NCBI GenBank assembly: GCA_963819735.1
Contig: CAWFXC010000001.1
Span: forward strand, 1,240,001-1,304,000
Length of the DNA: 64,000 nucleotides
Direction: 5' to 3'
Source of the DNA: CAWFXC01 sp963819735
GTDB taxonomy: Bacteria > Actinomycetota > Acidimicrobiia > IMCC26256 > DASPTH01
The position numbers were made by a program, and so were the translations under genes. The stretch's first letter is position 1. Each line of letters starts with the position of its first letter. The notes under the pieces were generated by a model. It saw nothing but the letters and a program-made list of their open reading frames with translations. It was not told the origin of the DNA and did not search any database. Shown piece by piece: positions 35,149 to 42,009 of this stretch.

Positions 35149-36315
35149 CACAGGATCTGCTCCTCAGGGATCGGTGCGACTGGTGTTCCGGGAACCGGCG
35201 GTACGACCCGAGCTCCGGCGGCACTGCGCCGACGAGTCGGGTCGCGTCGGCCGAGGTTGAGCGCGGCCACCACGACCACTCCCACACCGACGCCGACACA
35301 CAAGGCAATGAGCAACCGGGCCAGGCCGTTCGACAGCATGGTAGGGAGCTGCGAGCGCCACAGGGAGGTCACGTTGGCGAGACCGGCGCCGATCGCGAGG
35401 ACGACACCGGTGAACAGCATCAGCGGGCTCACGTCGTAGAACCGTCGCTTCCGGGCCAAGAGCACGACGGTGATGCCGACGAGCACCACCGCGCCGATCT
35501 CGTAGACCGTGGTGCCGAGGTGCGCGGGGAGTGAACCGGTCGAGTAGCGCCACGCGCCGACCGCGAGCCCGGCAGCACTCAGGCCGCCGACGGTCAGCGC
35601 GACGGCAACCCCGGGCCGGGCGACGCGAGTGAACGACGCGCCGATCACGGCAAGCAACGCGGCAACGACGAGGAGCACCCACGGCCACGGGCTCGGGCCC
35701 GGGACCCAGAGCACGTCTCCCGTCAGCGCGGCCGATTGACCGTCGACCCGGAGCGGGACGACCCAGTGCGGAATGATCACGTGTCGCTCGTGCGGGTCGC
35801 GCTGCACGATCGGCGGCTCGGTCGTCAACATCCAGTGGGTGCGGTGGTCGTGCCAGCTCACCGTTCGTCCCGTGCTGAGCCGCTGCCACACCGGGGCGGC
35901 CTTCGCGTCGTATGACGCGGGGATGGGGCCGGGGATGACGAACTTGGTCTGGTTGAGGAACGTCGCCGGCGAACGGCGGTTGCGCAGCACCCCCGACGGC
36001 CCGACCTCGAGGTAGGGCTCGCCCTGGTATCCCAGTACCTCGACCTCGTGGCCCGACGTGTTGCGGAGCTCGATGCGCCCACCGAGATCGAGGACCTTCA
36101 CGGTGACCCCGGCGTAGTGGGGAGCGACCCCGAAGATCCGGGTCTCGTAGTTCGTCGCCTGGGTACCGGTGAGGCTGTGCGCGCCCGCGGGCCCCGCCGA
36201 GCCCACGACCGCGACCGACCACGACCACGACCAGCACGGCGGTTGCCAGCACCAGTGCCCGCGCGCGTCTCACCCGGCCCGTCGTCGAATCCCGGCTGTT
36301 CGAATTGCACGACAC
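35148..36315 (-). CDS. histidine-rich exported membrane protein of unknown family (frameshifted at N-terminus)
   Basis: After frame repair this is a protein of about 388 residues. GTG 36315, with AGGGG at a good distance, opens a basic and hydrophobic signal (RVRRARALVLATAVLVVVVV) that shifts frame by one base near 36225-36240 into SVAVVGSAGPAGA. Cleavage after AGA would leave HSLTGTQATNYET. An ectodomain follows with HDHRTHWM and DPHERHVIIPHW, then five helices. If no shift occurs, translation could only start at GTG 36206, without a signal peptide. I do not recognise the family. Position first in the YcnI/CopCD operon and the His content point to copper. Confidence 0.7.
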
Positions 36316-36331
36316 TCAGACCCCTCACCGC

Positions 36332-36424
36332 GTCTCCCCACTGAGGAGACTGGGAACAGCGCCGAGAGGTTCCCCGACGAGGAAAACAATTTCTGGGGGA
36401 ACTCACAGGTTTCTCGGGGAACTC
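36332..36424. promoter_or_regulatory. repeat-rich divergent control region
   Basis: Between the copper operon and dsbB lie an inverted repeat GTCTCC-N7-GGAGAC (36332-36350) and a 14-bp direct repeat TTCT(G/C)GGGGAACTC at 36391-36404 and 36411-36424, exactly 20 bases apart, with a near-inverted copy GAGGTTCCCC at 36366-36375. Spacing of two helical turns fits a cooperative regulator site. It does not look like a standard CsoR box to me. Confidence 0.45.
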
Positions 36425-36513
36425 GTTGCGCAGGCGCAAGGTCTACTGAAGCGATGCACTCACCGCGAGTCCGGCCAGCGGACACTGCGCCAGAGCGATG
36501 ACGAACCGAACCT

Positions 36514-37083
36514 GTGGACACGCCGACCTTCTCCGTCTTCTTCGCGCTGTTGGCGTTGGCGTGTTGGGTGGCGGTGATCGCGGTGGGCGCGGTGGCGATC
36601 GGCGCACGCGTCCGGCCGCAGTCGTTCTGTGCGGCCGCGCTCGCCGACCTCGAGCGGAACGCGATCTGGTTGGCTGCGCTCGTCGCGTCGGTGACGACGA
36701 TCGGGAGCCTGTACTACTCCGAGGTTGCGCATTTCGTGCCGTGCAGCCTGTGCTGGTACCAGCGGATCGCGATGTACTCATCCGCTCTGATCCTGGTCAT
36801 CGCGGCGGTGCGTCGTGACCGGCACATCTGGTGGTACGTGGGCCCACTGGCGATCGTCGGCGGTGCGTTCGCCGTGTACCACACGCAGCTCCAGGCGTTT
36901 CCGGCTCAACACTCCTCGTTCTGCACGACTCTGGAGCCCTGCACCATCCGTTACGTCTGGGAGTTCGGGTTCGTGTCGCTGCCGTTCATGGCCCTGTCCG
37001 CGTTCGCGTTCGTCATCACGATGATGATCCTCACGAGATCGTTCAGCCGCCGCGTCGACGCCACACCGGAGGGCGCCCGGTGA
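36514..37083 (+). CDS. disulfide bond formation protein B (DsbB family)
   Basis: A 189-residue quinone-linked membrane oxidase with four or five helices. First Cys pair in FVPCSLCWYQR (canonical CxxC with WYQR), second pair in FCTTLEPC facing outside, and the closing EFGFVSLPFMALSAF motif. It re-oxidises a thioredoxin-like partner, probably the protein encoded next, whose GTG start overlaps this stop (GTGA). GTG 36514 is the start. Confidence 0.93.
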   Translation: MDTPTFSVFFALLALACWVAVIAVGAVAIGARVRPQSFCAAALADLERNAIWLAALVASVTTIGSLYYSEVAHFVPCSLCWYQRIAMYSSALILVIAAVRRDRHIWWYVGPLAIVGGAFAVYHTQLQAFPAQHSSFCTTLEPCTIRYVWEFGFVSLPFMALSAFAFVITMMILTRSFSRRVDATPEGAR

Positions 37084-38027
37084 GCCGCGCCACGCCCGCA
37101 AAGCGCGCGCCGGCGAAGCGCGCGCCCGCGAAGGGAAAGCGCGGCGGCGGAGCACGGAAGAACTCGCGTCCGACCCCGCGCGCGCTGAAGCAGGCGGGAC
37201 GCAGCCGGCGATCAGGGCCGACGATCTGGATCGTGTTGGGTCTCGTGTTCGTCGTGGGCGGCGCGCTGATCGTGGCCACGGTGGCAGGCAAGAGCACGGC
37301 CAGCAGTTCGTCGGGCACGAGGACACCGGTCCCGGCGGCGGTTCTGAGCAAGGTGACCTCCGTTCCCGACACCGTGGCCGCCCAGGTCGGTGGGGGGTCA
37401 GCCAAGGCGCCGCAACCGATCACCGCGCCCGCGCTCACGAGCGACGGCAAGCCGCTGGTGCAGTACATCGGCGCCGAGTACTGCCCCTACTGCGCGGCCG
37501 AACGATGGGGCCTCGTCATCGCGCTCTCGAGATTCGGGAACTTCTCCGGCTTGCAAACGACGAACTCGTCGACCACCGACGTGTTCCCCGACACCCCGAC
37601 CTTCTCGTTCCACGGCGCGACGTACTCGAGCCCGTACCTCGCGTTCGACAGCGTCGAGCTCCAGACGAATCAACCCTCCGGCAGCACCTACGCCACGCTC
37701 GAGACACCGACGGCCGCGCAGCAGAAACTCATGGCTACCTACGACGCGCCCCCGTTCGTCGACTCATCGTCACAAGGGGCGATTCCGTTCGTCGACATCG
37801 GTGGGAAATACCTGATCTCCGGCGCGTCGTACGACCCAGGCACGCTCCAAGGCAAGACCGCGTCGCAGATCGCCGCGCTGCTCACCGACCCCACGAGTCC
37901 CGCGACCCAGGGCATCGTCGGCACCGCCAACAACATCACGGCCGCGCTGTGCAACATCACCGGGAACCAGCCTGCGACCGCGTGCTCGAACAGCACGATC
38001 ACCGCCATCCAGAACCAGTTGCAGTAA
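37080..38027 (+). CDS. membrane-anchored thioredoxin-like protein (DUF929)
   Basis: A 315-residue protein: a very basic, Ala/Lys/Arg-rich cytosolic N-terminus with KRAPAKRAPAKG repeats, one membrane anchor (IWIVLGLVFVVGGALIVATV), then an extracellular thioredoxin fold with the active site EYCPYCAAERW. IPFVDIGGKYLISG carries the cis-Pro region. DUF929 members are thiol oxidoreductases. The 4-base overlap with dsbB implies a two-component oxidative folding pair. Confidence 0.9.
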   Translation: MSRATPAKRAPAKRAPAKGKRGGGARKNSRPTPRALKQAGRSRRSGPTIWIVLGLVFVVGGALIVATVAGKSTASSSSGTRTPVPAAVLSKVTSVPDTVAAQVGGGSAKAPQPITAPALTSDGKPLVQYIGAEYCPYCAAERWGLVIALSRFGNFSGLQTTNSSTTDVFPDTPTFSFHGATYSSPYLAFDSVELQTNQPSGSTYATLETPTAAQQKLMATYDAPPFVDSSSQGAIPFVDIGGKYLISGASYDPGTLQGKTASQIAALLTDPTSPATQGIVGTANNITAALCNITGNQPATACSNSTITAIQNQLQ

Positions 38028-38050
38028 CCGGTCCGGCCGCGCGACCCGGG

Positions 38051-38476
38051 CTAGTTCGGGTGGGACAGAACCTCCCGTTCGTAGCGCACCACGGCACGAA
38101 TCTGCGCGTTGGTGAGCACGCCCGCGAACGCCGGCATCGCATCCTTGCCCTGCTTCACGAACGCGACCTGCGCGTCGGGGTCGGGAAAGTCCTTCAGCAG
38201 CTTGCCGTCAGCGAAGCTCGGGCCGACCCCGCCGCCCCCCGAGATGCCGTGGCACGTCGCGCACGTGCCGGCGAACACCTTGCGGCCCGCCAGCACCTGG
38301 GCGTCGTGGGCGAGGGCACCGGTCGGGGCCGGCGGTTGCGCGCCCGACGAGCTCCCACCTCCGCCTCCACCTCCACACGCGGCGAGCACCACCAGGGCCG
38401 CCACCGGCGCCGACCAGATCCACCGTGGTCGACGATCGCGGCGACGGCGACGCGCGGTTGCGCCCCTCCGGTTCAG
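38051..38476 (-). CDS. c-type cytochrome lipoprotein
   Basis: A small mono-heme cytochrome c. Signal peptide ends VVLAACGG, a lipobox, so it is probably a lipoprotein; the heme site CATCHG follows about 45 residues later, and DAMPAFAGVLTNAQIRAVVR holds the axial Met. The N-terminus is unresolved: the frame back to the basic region has no ATG, GTG or TTG outside the anti-sigma gene, so CTG 38476 is the only near start, with GGAGGGG located just after it. A 12-bp tandem duplication sits at this junction. It is the last gene after sigma and anti-sigma genes. Confidence 0.82.
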   Translation of the reverse strand: MNRRGATARRRRRDRRPRWIWSAPVAALVVLAACGGGGGGGSSSGAQPPAPTGALAHDAQVLAGRKVFAGTCATCHGISGGGGVGPSFADGKLLKDFPDPDAQVAFVKQGKDAMPAFAGVLTNAQIRAVVRYEREVLSHPN

Positions 38477-38498
38477 AGCGACCGGCTCAGAGCGACCG
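38473..38498. repeat. short tandem duplication at the anti-sigma/cytochrome junction
   Basis: TCAGAGCGACCG occurs twice with a 14-base period (38473-38484 and 38487-38498). The second copy contains the anti-sigma stop codon; the first lies at the presumed start of the cytochrome gene. Confidence 0.85.
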
Positions 38499-39077
38499 CA
38501 GCGGTCGAGGGCCTCGTTGCGCGTCGGGTGTTTCGCGCCGGGCCGCCGTCGCCGCGATCGCGAGCAACGCGAGGATCGCGAACACCAACAGGTGCGTGAG
38601 CTCGAAGAGACCGTTGACGTAGCGATCCTGGTTGTCGACGAAGCCGGCCGCGAACTGCGCGACGAACACCATCGATCCCACGAGGGTGGCCGCGAGTGCA
38701 TACCGGGGCCGCCACACCACGAGCAGCGCGGCAGTGGCGATCACGAGGCCGAGGGCGCCGTCGCGGGTGAGGTGTGCCAGGGCGACGTTCTGGTCGGGAA
38801 TCAGGCTGGCGCCGAACAGCCAGGGGCTGGCCACCACGATCTGAATCGTCGCCAGGACCACCAGCGCCCCCCGTAGCGCCCACGACGGGTCCGACCGTTC
38901 GCGGTCGAGCGCGGCGAGCACCCGGCGCGACGCGTCGGGATCGTCGAACGCAACCGCGCAGCGGGGGCACACACTCGCATGGGCGCGGGCGCGGGACACG
39001 TCGGCGGGCGACTGCTGCTCGGGATCCTCGACCAGCACCGCGAGCGCATCGCCACACGCGATGGTCGCACTCTTCAT
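38487..39077 (-). CDS. zinc-containing anti-sigma factor with membrane helices
   Basis: A 196-residue protein: an N-terminal ZAS domain with HASVCPRC (His-x3-Cys-x2-Cys), then about four or five helices (ALVVLATIQIVVASPWLFG and so on). Its ATG overlaps the sigma stop (ATGA), the standard sigma/anti-sigma coupling. It would hold the ECF sigma at the membrane until a redox or envelope signal. The downstream cytochrome and nearby DsbB suggest a redox theme. Confidence 0.9.
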   Translation of the reverse strand: MKSATIACGDALAVLVEDPEQQSPADVSRARAHASVCPRCAVAFDDPDASRRVLAALDRERSDPSWALRGALVVLATIQIVVASPWLFGASLIPDQNVALAHLTRDGALGLVIATAALLVVWRPRYALAATLVGSMVFVAQFAAGFVDNQDRYVNGLFELTHLLVFAILALLAIAATAARRETPDAQRGPRPLRSL

Positions 39078-39562
39078 GCCGTCACCTCCCGGGCGTCGTC
39101 GTCGCCGGCCAGCTGCTCCTTGATTGTCGCACGCGCGCGGTGCAATCGGGAACGGACCGTCCCCACCGGCAGGCCGAGAAGTTCCGCCGCGCCCGCGTAA
39201 TCGAACCCGAGGAGCCCGCACAGCGCGACCACCTCGCGCTGCTCGATCGACAGGCGGCCGAGGATCTCGTAGACCTCGTTCGACGTGTCGGGGGCCTCGA
39301 CCGGTTCGGGCAACGTGTCCGACGGCTCCGGTGGCCGCCGGGCCGCGAGATCGATGAGGCAGTTGCGGCAGATCCGGATCAGCCATCCCTCGAACGATCC
39401 GGTCGCGCGGAACGAGTCGAAGTACTTCCACGCGCGCAGGAACGTCTCCTGCACCGCGTCTTCCGCGGTCCACGGATCGGGCGCCACCGCGCGTGCATAC
39501 GCCGACACCGCGCCGGCGTGTGCGCGCACCAGGCCGTCGAAGCGGCGACGATCACCGATCAT
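39074..39562 (-). CDS. ECF-type RNA polymerase sigma factor
   Basis: A 162-residue sigma factor: region 2 with AEDAVQETFLRAWKYFDSF and GWLIRICRNCLID, a short linker, and region 4 with YAGAAELLGLPVGTVRSRLH. Start ATG 39562. It is coupled to the anti-sigma gene. No -35 consensus can be derived here, so its regulon is unknown; autoregulation is usual in this class. Confidence 0.94.
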   Translation of the reverse strand: MIGDRRRFDGLVRAHAGAVSAYARAVAPDPWTAEDAVQETFLRAWKYFDSFRATGSFEGWLIRICRNCLIDLAARRPPEPSDTLPEPVEAPDTSNEVYEILGRLSIEQREVVALCGLLGFDYAGAAELLGLPVGTVRSRLHRARATIKEQLAGDDDAREVTA

Positions 39563-39672
39563 CGAACCGGGCCCCGAGCGCCGAGTGTCATCGGCCGTTC
39601 ACCCTAACGCCCGACCGTGGCCCCGCTCGGGCGCGGGCGCGGCACGGCGGCGCGGCGCGGGACGGCGTGGGA

Positions 39673-40068
39673 TCAGTGGGTCTCGACGACGCGAGGGAGC
39701 ATCTCGCCCTGCGCAGGCGCGGGCGACGGATCTTCGGCCCGCCCGCGATACTCCTTCACCGCCCGATCCGCCGAGTGCGCGAGGTCTTCCAGCCGCACCA
39801 CGATCCGCTGCTGCTCGGGACTGAGCCGGGACAGATCGAGCTCGCTCACCAGCAGGTTGACCGCGTCGAGGACGCGGCTGAGCTGCAGCCCGTAGCTCCC
39901 CACTTCGCCGAGCACGTGCTCCTCGACGTCGGCATCGCCGGAGTTCCAGTTGATCGTGACGAAGTGCTCGAACCAGCTCGTCACCGGTCGGTAGTCCCAC
40001 GTCCGCATGAAGCTCGCGAACGGGGAGAAGAACGTGTCGAACACGTTCGGGCGCGAAGTTCTCGGCAT
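39673..40068 (-). CDS. conserved-looking hypothetical protein
   Basis: A 131-residue, mostly helical soluble protein, MPRTSRPNVFDTFFSPFASF, with a long acidic amphipathic region (LDLSRLSPEQQRIVVRLEDL). I do not recognise it. ATG 40068 follows GGGAGG at eight bases, a strong site, which supports a real gene. It lies between the sigma gene and the DUF4118 gene on the same strand but 110 and 153 bases away from them. Confidence 0.6.
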   Translation of the reverse strand: MPRTSRPNVFDTFFSPFASFMRTWDYRPVTSWFEHFVTINWNSGDADVEEHVLGEVGSYGLQLSRVLDAVNLLVSELDLSRLSPEQQRIVVRLEDLAHSADRAVKEYRGRAEDPSPAPAQGEMLPRVVETH

Positions 40069-40221
40069 CTGCTCGACCTCCCGGTGGGGAACGACCTGGG
40101 ATTCGAGGGTACCGCCGCGCTCGAGTCGGTGGATCGGGTGCCGAAGGTGATACCCGCCAGTCCGAGCCTCAGTGCTCGGCCGAGCCGGAGCGCCGTACCT
40201 GCCCGCGGCGCTTCGGCGCGT

Positions 40222-40980
40222 TCAGCTGCTCGACGCGGCCAGCACCGCGCCCAGCTGGTCGACGAGCATCACCGCCAGCGCGCGGTCATCGGGAGGGATC
40301 GCGACTCCTATCGAGTCGTGCGGCAACACGAGCACGAGGCGACCGATCTCGCGGCCCTGGCCCCAGATCGGGAGCTCGACCTCGTTGGCCGGACCGAGCG
40401 GACGGCCCCCGCGCCCTTCGTCGCCGGGCACCGTCACCACGCCGTGGCCCAGTCGCGGGAGCATCGTGGCGAACGGGGGACGCTCGAATCGGGCACCGCG
40501 CGCGCCCAGCAGATCGACCAGCTCGCGTTCGACGACGCTGATCAGCCGGCTGGTGGATCCGCCGCCCGCGGCCAACTCGGCCACCCGCCGGACCTGATCG
40601 ACCTCGCGTCGGCTGGCGCTCGCGAGCTCGCGGTTGCGTCGCGTTCGCACCACGAGCTCACCGACGACGAGGCCGACGACCAGGAGGACGATCGTGGTGC
40701 CGAGGTCGTCGCGGTTGTTGATCGTGAACGAGTAGTAGGGCCGGGTGAAGAAGTAATCGAAGCACAGTGCGGCGACCACCGCCGACGCGGCACCGCCCCA
40801 TCGCCCCCCCACGATCGCCGCCGCCAATACGGGGAGCACGAGCACCAGTGCGGCGTTCGTGGTGAAGAGCTCGCCCCGGAACTCGACGAGGATCCCCGAC
40901 AGCACGAGCGGCCCGAGCACGGCAACCGCCCACGCAACTGCGGTGACGCGGCGTGGCGATTCCGTCGCCCATTCGGTCAT
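40222..40980 (-). CDS. DUF4118 membrane sensor-like protein without kinase domain
   Basis: A 252-residue protein with four helices of the KdpD-type DUF4118 domain, identified by AALCFDYFFTRPYYSFTINN between helices 3 and 4. A cytosolic helix and a GAF-like alpha/beta part follow (FATMLPRLGHGVVTVPG, NEVELPIWGQGREIGRLVLV). There is no HisKA or HATPase. ATG 40980 follows AGAAAGAGG closely. It is a divergent paralog of the gene at 41152; both sit beside the APC permease. Confidence 0.82.
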   Translation of the reverse strand: MTEWATESPRRVTAVAWAVAVLGPLVLSGILVEFRGELFTTNAALVLVLPVLAAAIVGGRWGGAASAVVAALCFDYFFTRPYYSFTINNRDDLGTTIVLLVVGLVVGELVVRTRRNRELASASRREVDQVRRVAELAAGGGSTSRLISVVERELVDLLGARGARFERPPFATMLPRLGHGVVTVPGDEGRGGRPLGPANEVELPIWGQGREIGRLVLVLPHDSIGVAIPPDDRALAVMLVDQLGAVLAASSS

Positions 40981-41151
40981 ACCTCTTTCTAAGCACCCGC
41001 CCCGCGACGAGCAAGGAACTTTGCGGCTTCTTGACGGCAATCGACGGCCGGTCGCCGGGCATGTCAACAGAGCGTAAGGATCCGCGACGGCGCTGTCAGG
41101 AAGTCGTTAAAGCCGGTTCCACCCCGCCAGGCGCTCGGCTAAACGGGGCAG

Positions 41152-41943
41152 GTGACCTCTCGCGAGCTCGACCGCAACGAGCGTGATGACATCCTGCGCG
41201 CGCTCGGGTTGGCGATCGCCGCGTTCGGGCCGCTCGTCGTTGCCGGCCTCCTCGTTCCGTTCCGCGACCGGCTGTCGGGTGAGAACGTCGCCCTGGTCTT
41301 CGTCATGGTCGTGGTGCTCGCCGCCGCGTACGGCGGCCGAGGCGCGGGCGCGCTGGCCGCGGTGGTGTCGGCGATGGCGTACGACTTCTTCTTCACCCGT
41401 CCGTACCAATCGCTGAAGATCGACCGCGCCGAGGACTTCGGGACCGTCGTGCTGCTGCTCGCGATCAGCTTGCTGATCGCCGAGTTGATGGCGGTCGGCC
41501 AACGGCGGCGGGCGGCGTCGAAGCGCGCACGCGAAGACAACGCCCGGCTCTACCGCGTCGCCGAGGCCGCGGCCGAGGGCGCCGAGGTGGAGGACGTGCT
41601 GCGATCAGTCGAAGCCGAGCTGCTCGGCCTGCTGAACCTGCTGGACTGCCGGTTCGAGCCGCCGCCGTTCGAGTCCTCGCTGCCGCGCCTGGAACGCACC
41701 GGCGGCATCGACGGCGGCCGGCGCCGGTACGTCGGCGGCGAGTTCACGCTCCCGACGGAAGGCGTCGAGATACCGGTGATCGGCCAGGGCCGGACGTTCG
41801 GACGATTCGTCCTGATGCCCGACTGGCACGTCGGCGTCTCGCTCGAGGAACGCATCGTCGCGATCGCGCTCGTCGACCTGGTGAGCGCGGCGTTCGCCGC
41901 CGACCAGTCGCCGCCGCGCGGTCACGAGGAGCGCGCGTGGTGA
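41152..41943 (+). CDS. DUF4118 membrane sensor-like protein without kinase domain
   Basis: A 263-residue paralog of the divergent neighbour: the same four-helix region with AMAYDFFFTRPYQSLKIDRA, then a coiled linker and a GAF-like domain (EGVEIPVIGQGRTFGRFVLM). GTG 41152 is the start. It is 66 bases upstream of the APC permease, so it may control or sense for it. KdpD, the usual owner of this domain, responds to potassium and c-di-AMP, but those binding motifs lie elsewhere in KdpD. Confidence 0.82.
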   Translation: MTSRELDRNERDDILRALGLAIAAFGPLVVAGLLVPFRDRLSGENVALVFVMVVVLAAAYGGRGAGALAAVVSAMAYDFFFTRPYQSLKIDRAEDFGTVVLLLAISLLIAELMAVGQRRRAASKRAREDNARLYRVAEAAAEGAEVEDVLRSVEAELLGLLNLLDCRFEPPPFESSLPRLERTGGIDGGRRRYVGGEFTLPTEGVEIPVIGQGRTFGRFVLMPDWHVGVSLEERIVAIALVDLVSAAFAADQSPPRGHEERAW

Positions 41944-42009
41944 ACGACGTGGTGAACGCGATCCCGAACGAGTTTCGGCCCGGGCCTCGGAAACCAGACG
42001 GAGCATCAG

